Source: Diprion similis
Lineage: Eukaryota > Arthropoda > Insecta > Hymenoptera > Diprionidae
Reading direction: 5' to 3'
Length of the DNA stretch: 64,000 nt
Assembly (NCBI RefSeq): GCF_021155765.1
Contig: NC_060105.1
Span: forward strand, 8,708,501 to 8,772,500
Part shown: in pieces, positions 40,750 to 54,964 of the stretch
How positions within the stretch are numbered: position 1 is the stretch's first letter
How the letters are laid out: the number at the start of each line of letters is the position of its first letter
The notes under the pieces: model-generated
What the model saw: only the letters and a program-made list of their open reading frames with translations
Told to the model about the DNA's origin: nothing
The model's database searches: none
Position numbers and translations under genes: made by a program

Positions 40750-43700
40750 ATACTTTTTTATAACTATTATCAAAATCGAGTGTTATTTTTTTCCTGAAAC
40801 TTACAATACCGTATTAAAAATTTCCGAACTATGTTAAGAACAATGGGAACTGCCTTCATAACTCACTTTACCACAAAGATTGTTTCGATAACTGAACTTT
40901 TTTGCTGTCAAGACAAAATGAAAAATCGTCAATCGTTATATAGATCATATTGTGCTGGTTGGAAATGTCATATTCAATTGATTTTATTTTCGTTTCTTTT
41001 ATTTACGCATCTTTAAATGATAATAATATTAACATTTGCTGACAATATTATATTATAATACAATTAATATAATAACACGCCACCATTACATTGTGGTAGA
41101 GTACGGTTTTGGGTGCCAATTTTTTTACGGTTTTTTATTATGCGATCATTCAATGCTCCGATCAACATTTTTATATTATCTAAATACTGAGTATCAATTG
41201 TGTGATGCTGCATGTAAATTTTATGTCCAGTAATATTGATAAATTGCAAATCTGCATATTTGATATAATTACCACTTATTCTGAATACTAGGGGCGTCTT
41301 AGGCGTTAATTATACGTTTTGATAGTAGTGTTAAGAATACCTTCTCATAATAATGTCAAAAGATGTCGTGCGGAACAAGCTGTTTGTTCATATTTTCATT
41401 AGTGCGAAAAGTAGCCAAAATTGAAAGATCGTAAGTGTAGAATGCCTGAAATTCCAGCAGAAACTTGAAGCTGAAACTTGAAGTTTTATCTATTAAAGTC
41501 AATTTGACTTTCAAAGTCTCAGGTATAATATTTAAGGTACAATCTAGGTGACGACTCTGCACTTTGCCAGAGCTGATTAGCTAACAAACTCTACAATGTA
41601 TGTAGAATCATCAGTTTGGCAATTATTGTACTATTAAATTTAATCTTATTCGCAGCCTCTCATTATTATCATTACATCATCCCGATTGAACTAAGTTACC
41701 TGTATCGGATCGGGTATAATATTTTTATTGTCATCATTCAATACCTCAGTTATATTGTATATAAATTTCATCAAAGTTTATAGCTTTCTAAAGTTACATT
41801 TACTTATCAAATAACATAATATCGATTATTTCTTACTGATAGTTACCACTCAAGTAACAAGAAGATTCTGGGTGTGAATTTTCATTAGTCAATTGAAATA
41901 TCTGCTACCACAACTCGTATTTGTGGTAAAAAAAATATTCATAGATAATTGGGTCGAACAATGAAAACCTTATTATAAGTTGGTATATAAATGATAGTAT
42001 TTACACTAAACAGCTTGAGACCTACGTCCATTAGTTACATACAAAGGATGAGATAAAAATTAAAAAATTGATTAATTCCCCTCAATCGTATTCAATGCTC
42101 GAGCTAAATATTCAATGTGATTGATTTTTAATAATATTAGCATTAGGCTTATCAAAAAAAGCTTACTTTATTAGAGCTGCTTTTCGACCACCGAATTCTT
42201 TTTGTTTTTCGAACGATAGACTGGCAAGACATCGTAGAGAAGTTTGCATAACTGAATATTATGACAGATTTATTTATAGTAAACGAGAAATGTAACTCGG
42301 CAAGACGTGAGGCATAATTAACGAATAGGCAGCATAGTTTGAAATTTCATTACTTGTAAGTGTACAGTCAATATCAACATTCGTAATACATTGTTAAATG
42401 TTACGGTTGAGAAAAATTTATTTTACTGCAATCTTTTGAAGTACGTATTTATAATCCTACGTGTTCATTCGTTTCTTTAATCTGTTTTACTGCAATCTTT
42501 AGTTTTTTTTACAATATCTTCAGTATGGCCTATACTAATCGTATGGCATTCCAAAACTGCACTCTCCCAGATGAAAAAAGGCACGAACTGGCGGAAAAGT
42601 CGGCCTAACTGTATAATATTTTTATTTATTTATTTATTATGGATGGAACTTTGTCACAATACAATTTTTTTTATTCAATGGTAACGACAACAAAGTCGAT
42701 GTGTTTTTAAATGTCAGTAAAGTAATGCTGGCAGTGCCGGAAACGAGACGTAATTATTAATCTTTTATAAAACACGACTTTACAATTAAACGAATGCTCA
42801 ACAGTAGACAGAAACGTCAGTTAGCTGCTTGAACAGTTATGGAATTGTTTTGGCGTGGAATCATTTTTATAAATATTAACGTTTTTCAGAAATTTGTTTA
42901 CTAAAAAGCTTCCAAATCACTTGCGGAAGATATTGCACCCAACGATAAAAAAGAAATTTCCCATATAATCATTTGTTGAAAGCTGATAGACGTATACCAA
43001 TTGAACCGCAGACAGCGTTATATTTTAAAATACAGGCATTGCTTTACAAAATGCCAATTTATCAATGAATAACATTATTATTTTTTTTTGCATCTAATAT
43101 TTGCCCTTTCCTTTTCAACTATACTTATCAGAGAGAAATTAATAAAAGCCAGTCAAAATTATACAAATTTTCACCAACATCGGCACTGCCACTCTGCACG
43201 ACTGTCATTATCATATTTCTCCTTCTTAGTACGTATTGCATTAAATTTGACCATTTTTAATATCAATATACATATATACATATACATATATACGTATATA
43301 CATATATGTATATATATATGTCTGCCAATTAAATGTATTTATGTAGATAATATATGTATATATATATATGTACCAATTTTATATTTATATTATTATATTT
43401 TATGTGAATTCTACAAGGTATACTATGTAAATGTAGGTTTGCCTCTAAATTCTAAAAGAAACGGTATATTATTGTCTGTGGTATCGAATAGGTATATACA
43501 ATTTCATCTCATTACTTATTAATACCTATATGTATATATATATATTTATGTATACATATAGTCATGGAAAGCTCAATGGCATGACCAGTCGTTACTATAT
43601 GAAATTTAAAAAAGAAAAATAGTCGTGTAGACCAATAATCGTAAATTCTTCTTTTTTAACTTCTCGTCATACATATATTTTACTGAAAATAAACATGTTA

Positions 43701-43756
43701 TGTATGTATGCATGTATATATCGCATATATATATATATATGCGATATACTATACAC

Positions 43757-43792
<36 letters not shown>

Positions 43793-46700
43793 GTATTCTG
43801 CGTTCAAATGTACAAATGGGCTGAAATAACTACTTTTGATTTCACCTTGTCCCAATATTTAGTAACTAGGTAAGCTCGGTCGTTCACGGAAGGCATCGTA
43901 TGGTGTTTGTATATTGTTGCTTCAACAATTATGGCAACAACCAGGAAGAATTATAGAGAGCGTCTCGACAGGGAGGGCGGGGAGTGCAAAAACATATTTA
44001 GAGAAATATTACTGCTTATAAAGTAAAAGATGCTTTTGTAAAGTGAAATTGTTATTTCTCTTTATAAAAGGCATGCACAGTTTTTCTACAGCATACTTTT
44101 AATCTGAGTGTGAAATCATGTTTAAAAGTATGCAGTGTAATGAAAACGAATGTGAAACCGAGCCAAACTTGTTACCGTTGCGACAAAATCTATTCACGTA
44201 ACTCAGCTTCTTAGCCTGTGACGAAATCTATAAAAAAGATGTTAGCAAAGACGCGAATGTTGTTGTGTAGCAGAGGATCAAGAGGTTTTTCTTTGTCAGT
44301 GTTTTAAAAATGAGACTACCGCAACTTTGCATGTGTGCGACCCTTTATTGATATCCTATATATTATATTATAATTATATAAAAATATATTTCTTAATCGA
44401 TTAACACTATTATAAATGAGTATTATAAGCATTCATATTATCTGCTTGCTTGCTCGTAAATGTGTACCACGATGCCCAACGCGGATAACCGTAGCCTTTG
44501 TATAAGGAAGTACAAGTTTTTTTTTTTTTTAGCATTTGGATAAACGCTATATGGCAATTATATTTGGTATTATTATTCATAACAATATCACTTATCACTT
44601 GTGTTTACGAGTAAATAAAAAGACGAATAAACTGTTATAAAATACGTTCTCGAGTATTATCTTTTGTGGAATATATACTGTTTTACATTCACATCTTTGA
44701 AACAAAATCATACAAATATATCGTAATAATATTTAATAGTACAGTATTGGAAGCATTTATAATATCGTACTTAGGATTAATAATAATTAGGCCTCCGATA
44801 TCAGTGAAGAAATATTAGAAAAAAAATTTTCTTTCGTTTTTGGAAAAGAATACTCATGCGTTTTTTATTTTCTGTTGTACTTGCAACCTTTACGGAGGTA
44901 AAACTTTAATTTCACTTTTTCTGACATCCAGAAATTGATTGTATATCAAAATCTTTCGCCATAAAATTTAATGAAAGCAGAAATTTGTTGCTTTTAATTT
45001 GACAATTAATTCTTCTTTTTATACATGAAATTATTGTCTATCATTCTTTTCAATTTATTATCATCCTTTTTGGTAAGCGCAACATTAAAAATACTTTTAC
45101 GCGCAATATTCTTTCACAGATGCCCCAGGCCACTGAAGCTCAACTATAATATAATAATAAGTTTGTTTTCCTTCTTTTTTTAAATCGACTTAGGAGTAAT
45201 CTAGACAAAGGAGGCGAAATATCAGATCCTATTTTATTTTCACCTTTTTTGTTTTGTGGTAACCAGAGTAAGATCTTTACGTTAAGCTCTATCAAAGGTA
45301 TGCCAAGACATCTCAGAATTCGTTATTCCAATTTTTGTCATATTGATTAATTGCCCGTACCCAATTTCATAATTGGGTAAAAAAAATCACCAACTTTATT
45401 TATTAATTTCGTGTTCGTTTTTTATCATTTTAATTGCTTGATGCATGTTTTCATCATTTCAATATTCAAAATTAGCATTAAAAAAATATGTATATTTAGA
45501 TGAACCATAGGCAATCTTGAATTTTAGGGTTTTTTTACATCATATTTAGAGTACGATTGTGTTTCGATTGGCGTATGCAAAAACATTTTTAAGCTTTTCG
45601 TATTGCCATCGTTTACTGTTTGGCATATCTCTGGTACGGAATGTGTGATTTTAATTTTTAAAGTATATACTGATGGTTTTTTTTTTCAAATATGTTAAAA
45701 ATTAAAGAAATTTCTGTGCGAATATTTTCATCAATCTCCAAATATTCTACGGTTCTATGAATTTTAATACTTTATATTAATGATGTTCTAAAAAAATTCG
45801 AATAAATATTCATAACTTTGAAGCGAGCAGCTTGTAATTCTGTTGAAGGAATGATCAAGTATTCATTTTGGTGTCTGATCAATAACTTGAATGAATTACA
45901 CGAAAAAAACACAGGTTTTGAATCGAAACACAGCCGCAATTTCAATATGAACCTGATTATTAACTTTGCTTCAGCATACAAGCACATTTTTGCACATTAC
46001 GTATGTGAATTCAACATCCGTGTATGAGAGTAAATATTTCTATAATAGCCTGGCACTGTATTGTATTATTATTATTTTTATATTTGTCAATGTAAATCGC
46101 ACTCCTTAGCGAATGTATAGCTAACAAATTTGTACATTAATTAGTTTTTTTTTTTTTTATTATTATTGTCACGGTATATATAATATTTTGTTAATAAAAA
46201 TAATAAAATATTATGTATATTATTATTATATTATTATCATTATTGTTATTGTTATTATTATTAATATTATTATTATAGTATAATAGAATTATTATTGCAT
46301 TATGCGTTTTTGGTACCGTTCCGTGTTGTTTGGTTGCTTACATGTATACGTACTACTATATATATATATATATTATATATATATATAGCCAGCCGATGAT
46401 AACATGATCGAAAATTGCATATTCAATTGGAATGATCAAGCAGCACGGTTTGCTCGTGATCCGAATAATTCATTTACCAACGAAATGCAAATCGCAAAAC
46501 ATGATAATTTCTCGGCGTGTACCAGCTCGTGTTATCTTAAAAATACTTCGGAAGTACTGTTAGTTAAGGTCTCGTCTGTGTCAAATGCATAACAATTCAT
46601 TGGTGAAATGTAATGCAAGTTCTAGAAAAAAATTTAAAAAAAACTGTTTCTACTTCAACGACAGAAACCTTTTTACGTATTTTGACTTCCATCGACAACC

Positions 46701-46925
46701 GATCAACTGTTTTAATAATGAACAGCTTCTGCACATTCGGCCATTGTAATTTTTGCCAATCTCGTAGAAACAAGTAATTGCAAAGACATTAACACGAGGT
46801 GGTAAAAATATAAAAAAACGAAATCTACTCTTAAGTCCAGAATAAAAAGATCATCTGTACGTACATACTTGGGTTGTGCGCAAAGTAGACCTTCGGATAT
46901 TGAGAGACATTTTTTTTTAACGTCT
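40749..46925. other. 6.2-kb AT-rich spacer between Naxe and zfh1 3' ends
   Basis: Two genes converge here. No coding region was recognised; open frames are short and driven by TA/TTA repeats. The right part, down from 46925, probably includes a long zfh1 3' UTR (minus strand). It carries (TA)n/(CATA)n tracts at 43264-43372, 43701-43792 and about 46359-46386, and (TTA)n-rich sequence at about 46160-46280. Confidence 0.55.
43701..43792. repeat. (TA)n/(TG)n microsatellite with internal palindrome
   Basis: TATG units pass into TA runs; TATCGCATATATA is mirrored by ATATATGCGATA, so the tract can form a cruciform. Confidence 0.85.
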
Positions 46926-49900
46926 CTACTCTCTGTACGGTTTGCAGTAAGAGTAACGATGGTTCATGTGTTGGCTATAAGAACCCGAATGAGAGAAGCG
47001 CTTGAGGCACTTTTTGCACTGGAATGGCTTCTCTCCGCTATGCAACCGTTTGTGTTCAGTCAGGTGATGCTTGTGCTTGAACGCTTTTGGGCATTCCTCA
47101 CACTTGTATGGCCTTTGACCTAAGACAAATTAGAAAATAAAGTTAAATCAGTTACAGCACGTGGACTCGACATTCATCGATATCTAAATTATCTCCAGTA
47201 ATTTGTCGAGGTCAATAGAAACGAAGAATAATCTCATAGCATCCAAAATATTCTTTTACTTTGTACATACATTGGTTTAGTGTGATTTTCACCTGAATAA
47301 AAATCAGTTTGTACAATAATGCGGAATAGAATTTGGACACTGTAATCGGCACAGGTAATAGGATCAACTTACCGGAATGTTCATATTTGTGTCTCGCCAG
47401 AGAACTGTGCTTTGAAAATGTTTTATCGCATTGATCACAGAAGTAGAGACCTTCTTGCTCTGTTTCCCCACTAGCTGAAACTTCAGGTTGCATTGCACCG
47501 TCGTTCTCGTTTTTTATTGGAGTTTGACATTGATTCTGAAAATATTTTCCACAATGATAAATTGAAGTCTTTCAGTAGTTGAAACGACTGCCAAATATCG
47601 ACGAATTGTTGAGCTTCGATGCTTACCTTGGGAATAATATCCACAGTGGTAGATTGATTTTTCATGTCGATAGAGTCAGTTGTTTCTTCATCTATGACGA
47701 GTGGCGCATCGTCAACATCATCTATGTCAGGGGCTGGAGTCACAGGAATGTCTTCTGTTACTGTGGAGTTTGATTTGTTGGAATTCTTACTCGAATTATC
47801 GCCACTAATGTCATTTACAGCCGTAATCGTTAGTACGTCCTTCTTTGACAAATCTAGAGGTTGCTCGGCCGTTGTTTGACTACCAGCGTTAAACAGCGGT
47901 AAGAGTCCAGGCATTTTTGATTCCCTGCGATCTCTTGCTCGAGAATTTTGGAACCAAACCTACGGATAATGTCATTCTTCAGAAATTTGTTTAAATATCA
48001 AAAACGCACATTAGTAGGGATCTCCGCGTGAAATAAGTAATGAGCATTTTCTATGGTCAGGAGTTTACTTTGTCATGTTGTGCGTGACTGAAACCGTTTT
48101 TATGATGAGCTAAAATGTTGAGGAAACGGAAAGAGAAAAAAAGCGAACTTCACCCTTTAATTCTTACTTCAGCCTGGTAAAATATTGAAACTATATCTGC
48201 TTTACGGAAATTGCCCAAATATACACTTGAGTCCGCACAGGCCGGAAAATATAGCAGAGTATCCTGATCAATATTTTTCGATTACCTGTACGACTCGCGT
48301 TGAAAAATTTATATAATTTGCAATCATAGTGATTTCCTCTTTCTTAGGACGAGGATTTATAGCGTAGTAGCCTTTAAGTACTGCTAGCTGTTCGTCGTCT
48401 ATCAAAGACCGTGCTCTAACTCGCCGCCCTCCTTCCACGTTCATGGTATGGCTTACGTCGTCTTCTTCTCCAGAGTCTTGATCCGAACTTTCAACTTCCA
48501 TTTCCACTGTTTTATTCTTGTTACTATCATCTACCGATGACTCGGTTTGATTCTGGTTTGCATCCTCCAACTTCGCAGCCAGTCCTTCGCTTTGAGAATC
48601 ATAGGGATCCGTGGATGGCCAGTCTGGGTATTGTGTCATCTCGCATGACATTTCGCTATCCGGATCCTGAAACAATGCCTTCCAATTAGCTTTGAATTCC
48701 TTTTCAATATTCAGTTCGTTTTGTAATTGCTGGATCAAATTGATCGCTTAACAGCAAATACATGGCGCTCATATTCCAAAACATCAAATCACCTGATAGT
48801 CTTCGTCGTAGTCTGTTTTGATGCTTGCGGGTGAGCAAGCCAACTTCTTTACACTGGCTTCTAGAAGTTGTTTAGTTACAGAGGTATTTACTGTTTCTAA
48901 AATACGTCGCACCGCATCCAGCCCTTGAGGATCTGTTAAAGCTGGCGATTCGTTCCCTTCGGTACCCTCTGTACCTTCTGAGTCTGCGGTAGATGGACTC
49001 ATGGTTTCTCTAAGGGACTCAAACTGCTCCGTTACTTCTTCAACCCTCTTAGAGTGGAGTTGACTCAAAATTTTACCAAGAGACGATTGTAGAAAGTAAC
49101 TACTAAACCCCACCATGCGAGGTAACAACGTAGGAACGTCGTAAATGCCTGAAAAACAAACAGGCCGTTGGAAAATCTAAGTTGAATACACATTATTTTC
49201 AACTTCTTGTTGGATAACGACACATACGAGAAAATCATAAAATATCTACAAGTACAAAATTACAATTATCATCCTTACCTCCTTCTCGCTGAATATCTAG
49301 ATATTCGGATGGGGAAAGTTTTGGAAGGATCGGAAGATAGGTATTGTTATTTGCTGCGAGCATGTTGTCGATGTCTCGTCTACCCTGAGACGATTGTTGG
49401 CACTTCTTAGATCCCCTGTTCGCACTACCAATTGTGCCTTGTCGAGACTTCTTTGAATTGACGATTAAACACTTTTTGGATGTCATGTGACTCGAGTAAG
49501 AACCAGAATGTGAAAACTTTTTTCCACAATTGTTACATTCGAATGGTTTTTCTCCACTGTGTATCCGTAAGTGTTCCTGTGAAGTCAAATAATAGAATCA
49601 AATTGTAATAATGTCGGGTTGTTGCTCGCAGGGTTTAATTAATAGAATGTTTATTTGATTTTGACAAAATATTGAAAACTCCAAAAATAATATACTTTTT
49701 TACCTTGAGGTGATGTTTGAATTTGAACGCCTTGTCACAGGCAGTGCATTTAAATTTTCGCAAATGCGCGCTGTCGTCATGACTCATCATGTGCCTGATT
49801 AGTCGGTGGACATTTGCAAATGTTTTACTGCACTTGTCACAGGACTGAAATCACGAAAGTATTGTAACTCGTTATTTTCAATATTACAATTTTGACGCAA

Positions 49901-50653
49901 TTTTACATTTCGATTTGATACTAGGTATACATTTCTTGCGGTCTGCCTGTACTTGAACTTCGGTTTTAAAAACTTTCTATATCACAGTGACTTGATAAAT
50001 TTTTTTAAGTTACCGCAAAATTGGCTTAATCGCATAAAAATTTGAATGGCGTACATTTGCCGAAGGTAAAGACTATTCTCTACTATACTTGTCATTTTTT
50101 CTTTATCTTACTTTATAAGTTACTCTAAATAAATTTACCACGTTTTACTCATTTACTTTTCTCACTGGTACCTAAACATGAATATCGTCCTTCACTCTTA
50201 TAACTTTATGGTAAATCCGTTTTTAACAAAATCATTTGATTACAAGTAATGTGAAAAAATGATAATCCTTCCTGTTTTCTCTTGTGGGATTAACTGGCAG
50301 TAAGACTCCACCTAGCGGTGAGCTTAAAACTATCGCTACTTGGCGCAAAAGCGCGGATGTAAAACGGTATGCATCTTCAACGAACGCATGAGATATCCAT
50401 GGATAAGTAATGCCTAGGTATAATACTGCACGTGTCCCGGAATTTTCAAACGTTAACGAATCCAGAGTTTATGAACTCACTGCTTCTGTGAATTGCGAAT
50501 TTACGCTCTGCTTATTGCTGGAGTAGCTTGTCTTGTGGGCGTCTGCGAGGTGGAGCCGATAGGCTGTTGGATTCACGCAAAGGATGCTGCACTGCCGACA
50601 CCGTTTCCCGTTTTCGGCTGATCCGTCAGCTCCTGCCTCATCCTCGCTACACC
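46926..50653 (-). CDS. zfh1: Zfh1/ZEB-family zinc-finger homeodomain repressor (8 exons; 5' end uncertain)
   Basis: Zfh1 is a nuclear DNA-binding repressor of muscle, gonad and neural development (ZEB1/2 in vertebrates). Minus-strand exons: 50481-50653, 49704-49844, 49279-49576, 48793-49148, 48286-48729, 47627-47959, 47373-47535 and 46926-47119 (stop TAG), all in phase, about 700 residues. Order: an N-terminal C2H2 cluster ([82 protein letters not shown] with a final Cys); a linker; an acidic region; a homeodomain (from [14 protein letters not shown] through [17 protein letters not shown], split at the VVQ|VWF intron); a CtBP-binding PLDLS motif; then the three-finger C-terminal cluster ([51 protein letters not shown]). 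This architecture is diagnostic. It is shorter than Drosophila Zfh1 (about 1050 or more), mostly in the linkers. The acceptor at 48729 is the least certain border. The first exon here begins mid-codon, so a 5' exon exists. Confidence 0.95.
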
Positions 50654-53600
50654 CTGCGAACAGTACAGAAAAAAGATATTTAAAATTTTTTTTTCATATC
50701 ACTTTTGTCCTGAAGTTATAACAACAGATTGGACCCACATTAACAGGCTTTCATTTATTTCAAGATTCTTATTGAAGGGACTCTATCATCAATTTTACAC
50801 GAATTCTAATATTTCATCTCATTTCGAATTCGAAATCAATATCTGATAGAAAACTGTTTTTGGAGGTACTTTTGTTTCACTTTTCAAAAATACGAGATCA
50901 CTACTCTTGCAATTATCTTTTTTTTTTTTTTTACCAATTTCTATCTACGCAATATACATATTTATAAGCGAAAGACACTTTGTATCTGCGTATGAGTCAA
51001 AATGTCAGCATTTCGAGATTCATTCTTCGTTATCTCTGTACATATAAGAATTCCTGAATTTTGGCGGAAAAATGGCGTGGTCACTTCGGTTACGAAGGGT
51101 CGGAATTGAATCTTGTTTAATCGTAAAATTTCTTCTCTAAATATTATATAAATATAGATACTTGGGTATACATAGGTATAATAGATCGCATAAAAATATA
51201 ATACATCTTCCATAGAATCTCGAGGTTTCGGTCAACCTTTTGCTTTCCTTTTTCATTCGCTCGAGTGTATAGGACCTCCAAGAGACAAGTCAACGGTTCC
51301 AAATGTAAGGCAAAGCGAAGAGAGAAGGGCGGATGAGAAAATAGCGCTTGCGCTCTGGGCCCTCCGCCTTTTTATCTATCCAACTCTATCTGGCTAGCGA
51401 TTCTCCTACTCTCTCCCATTTTCTCCTCCCGTTCTCTCCCTCTCCACCTCCGGGAAACGGTTACGCCTACAATGTAGGGGCTGCAGTTGTTTCTATACCT
51501 ACCCGACTCGTCAATTTTATACCCTTTTTTCGTCAAATTTTCCCCTCCTCAGACCTCAGACAAATGTTTCAATCTTTGGACGTTCGTTGGTTATATCGCA
51601 TCGAAAAGCGCCCCCATTATCGCTTGAATTTATGTAACAATAGGCTAACGCAAAGTATATCTTGTAGAAAAATATTTCAATTTACACATCCGTTTTAAAC
51701 TCTCATAATCTCTTAGGTTTGGACACGAATGCTTGAGAAAAAACCATGACGAGTTCTGTCAACTTTCATTGTCAGCAAAAGCTTTTACACTGAGTTTCCT
51801 GTATTTTGTATAATATTCGAGGATTTCGTAATTAACATTTAGACTCTGATTTCAACTAACTTATAAGATAAATGGCAAAATTTTCATACAAAGCGATGCA
51901 TTAACCCTCGCATGCCACACTGGGATCTCTGGTATTCAGATTTTTAATCAAAACTCCGAGTGAAATGGTTGCATCTTGATTTTTTTAAGTTTTTTTTGCC
52001 TACGATAGGTAATTGGTCGAGAAATTTATCTATGCATTGACAAATTCGTAGTGATTAAAAATTGCACTTCTGACCTGTAGACGGTTAGAAAGTGTTTTCT
52101 CTCAAGAAACGTGAGTTGCGGTTTCCACTTTGGGGCTTCTGAGACCCCAGTGTGGCATACAAGGGTTAAAAGTTTCTCCTATCGAACCATGTAAGTGATG
52201 GCAGAACAATATTTTTTTTTCTATTCAAAAATATATTAAGTAGGTATATCTTGCCGAAGGCACAACTTTTGAAAGCCAGCTAAGACATGAAACTTTTCCT
52301 CGTTTCTCATCAAAATTTTCTTGCAACTTTTTCTTAACCGTATAGTAACGTGTTCCGAGTAAGTGCAGGGAAATCCTGGTAGCAAGCATGTAATATTATT
52401 ACAATATAAATATATTAATCAGCGTGAAAAAAAATCTTTCACTGCGGTATTTTATTTTACGGATCCTCATTTGCTCAATTGCGGTAATTTTATCGTTAGT
52501 TTGAAATACAAATACTGTGTACATTTTTATACATTAGAAAAAAAAAAAAAAAAAATTATCCACAGTTATTAATTACATTGAATAGTGATAAATTAATTCG
52601 TGAGCAATGGGACTAAAATTATACAAGCTTCTCTTATCATTTCGTAGACTCGTTTGGGTCCAGCATAATATACATATCAGTTTAGTCAGCAAAATAAGCA
52701 CTGTTTTCGCTTAATTTCAGGTACTCACAACAATGTCTCGGAAGAGAAGAAAATTGAAGAGGACGATCTGGTTCAATTTCGCGTATCTTGTAAGTATTCT
52801 GAACCTGAATTTCTAAATTATTGTATAATATATAGGTACATATTAATCGGCAGAATCATAATATTGATTCGTGATCGTGAAACGCAAATAAAATTGTTTA
52901 TCAAGTTTTAAATGCACTCTCTATATATCACAGTTACAATCCCGGTCCGTTATTTCTTTTATCATATCTCTGGTTCTCTTAATCTGCGCTATTCTCTCCT
53001 ATATTTTTGTTGTCTTGCTCTCGTTTCGACATGAAATCGGCTTACGTAATCCGCATTACGTACAATATAACACACGTATCACATACCGTTTGATGTACAA
53101 ACATGTACGTATACTACACCTATATCTTTACACACATGAGTGTGTATGTATGTGTATAACTACGCGTGGCTACTTATTTTGATACAAACAATTTAGCTGA
53201 ATAAAAACGCGCAATTAATGGGTCGGAACTTCACGCATTCAGTTTCTGATGCTTCTAACGTTGGCTTCATTTAATCAAATATTGCAGAATTACCGGTAGC
53301 GTCACAACGACGGTATCAAATAGAAGCTGAAGTGGCAATCGATGGATATGAAAGAAAGAAAAAATACATTAATTTTTGCGCGTCTAAGTTAAACTGGCGA
53401 TTAAATATATGTGTGTAATAAATTATTTATCAACGATCTGCTTAATTATATACATACATATTATGTGCCGTATCGAGTAGATTGCAAACTTACAAAGTGA
53501 CAATGTTTAGACATGAAACATAAAATTTACTACTTCATATTTTAGCAGATAAGGCATGTATACACTCGTATTATATTTATTAACCTTTTCGATGCGATTC

Positions 53601-54936
53601 CGTTCAAAATCCACATCAAAAAGGTCAACGAAATTTCATAATGTTCCATTTACAATCGGCTGTTTCCAAGAATTGAATGCTCCTACTTTATTAGCTTACC
53701 TTATATATTATATGTATTACTTATATGTAGTATTTGCGTATACATTCGCTTATCAGTATATTATACCTTGTTTTCCAGCTAATCGCATTTGTTGCGCGAT
53801 TAATTCAACGACGTCAGGAAAAACATAATAAAAATGACTTTCCTCTCTCGATTGTAAGCAGTGAATATAATTATTAAAAATCACGGACTTTACACCTTTT
53901 CAAGTTTCGAATCGAAGAAATATTTTCCTGAAGCCGATATCTGAATTTATAATAAATTTATTGCTATGAATTTTTTCTTCGACTCGAAGGTGTGTAATAT
54001 TTATATGGTTCCATTGAAGGATTTTAATTTTTACCGACCGAGTAAAATGTCCAAATTATAACTATCATCACAGCCTTCACATTATTGTTGTAAAAATGCC
54101 ACTGATAGCGCGATTCTACATAGAATGCCAAACCAAAAATATTCAAAAACCTTTTCTATTTCACGCGATATAATATTGATTACAATCAATGAACGGCAAT
54201 TATGAAATGATTAATGAAAATAAGAGAATCTGCTTCGGTGATTTTGTGGAAAATAGTCTTCTGAATATCATGAACCATCGTGGAGTGAAATGGAACTAAC
54301 TGGATAGATTTTTAACCATTTTTAAGTGATTTAAAACGAATCTCATCGGTATCTAAGCTTTCATTTAATTAACCCTCCGCCTGTACACAATTCTTAACAC
54401 CTTTCGTCTATACATTTTTTCAAATAGTTTCTTCTCAACATTATCCAAAATTTGTGCAAACTCGAAAGTTTTCGAGTAGTGTTCATAAAGTTGATATCTA
54501 GGTCGAATTTTTTCCTAGTCCCAGTAAAATATAGTTAACTTGACCTTAAAAGCTTCCTGATGCAGGTAAATGAATAAATTTCTAATAAACAGTAGAAATA
54601 TTGTTAATTTTCAAAAGTGTCGAAAAACTTTCAGAGGCCTCGACTTCGTAATCAACTTTCCAACTTTGCTGTAGTCGCTCGCTCGCCTACGGTCAGGTTT
54701 TTGTTTTATGGTTAAAAAAAATCTCAATTCCTAAAATTGTCTCCTTAATAAGCCAACTTCCCCCTCCCCTGTACGACTACCCCTAAGCAATGTAATATTG
54801 ATAAAAAGTATCGATTTTGTACCAACCGACCACCTTAACCGCGAAATACGTACACAAAGCGAAGGTTAAACAGGGTCTGAGTGACTTGGTTTCAAAGTAT
54901 GGGTGCGTCGAAGTGTGTCTAGCAATTGGCGCGTAC
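50654..54936. other. zfh1 5' intron or flank
   Basis: If the candidate first exon at 54937-54964 is right, this is a 4.3-kb zfh1 intron. It holds a TTAA-bounded MITE (51901-52169) and a small plus-strand exon-like sequence near 52731-52790. Nothing else recognised. Confidence 0.5.
51901..52169. mobile_element. piggyBac-like MITE with TTAA target-site duplications
   Basis: TTAA at 51901-51904 and 52166-52169 flanks 29-bp inverted ends with about four mismatches. The left begins CCCTCGCATGCCACACTGGG and the right ends CCCAGTGTGGCATACAAGGG. TIRs beginning CCC with exact TTAA duplication are the hallmark of the piggyBac superfamily. The interior of about 200 bp has no coding capacity, so it is a non-autonomous copy in or beside zfh1. 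Confidence 0.88.
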
Positions 54937-54964
54937 CTAGATCCGGTTGATTTGGGGTAGGCAT
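54937..54964 (-). CDS. zfh1: Candidate first coding exon of zfh1
   Basis: On minus, ATG at 54964 (context GAAAATGCC, with in-frame TAG two codons upstream) opens nine codons, MPTPNQPDL, then a donor CTAG|GTACGC leaving phase 1. This is exactly the phase needed to join the exon at 50653, giving ...[11 protein letters not shown]. There is no family evidence for this peptide, and a 28-bp coding exon can arise by chance, so this is a hypothesis that fits strand, order and phase. Confidence 0.35.

Noticed and set aside
43088-43522. 144-codon plus-strand open frame
   Set aside because: The middle is Tyr/Ile alternation encoded by (TA)n/(CATA)n repeats; no conserved domain.
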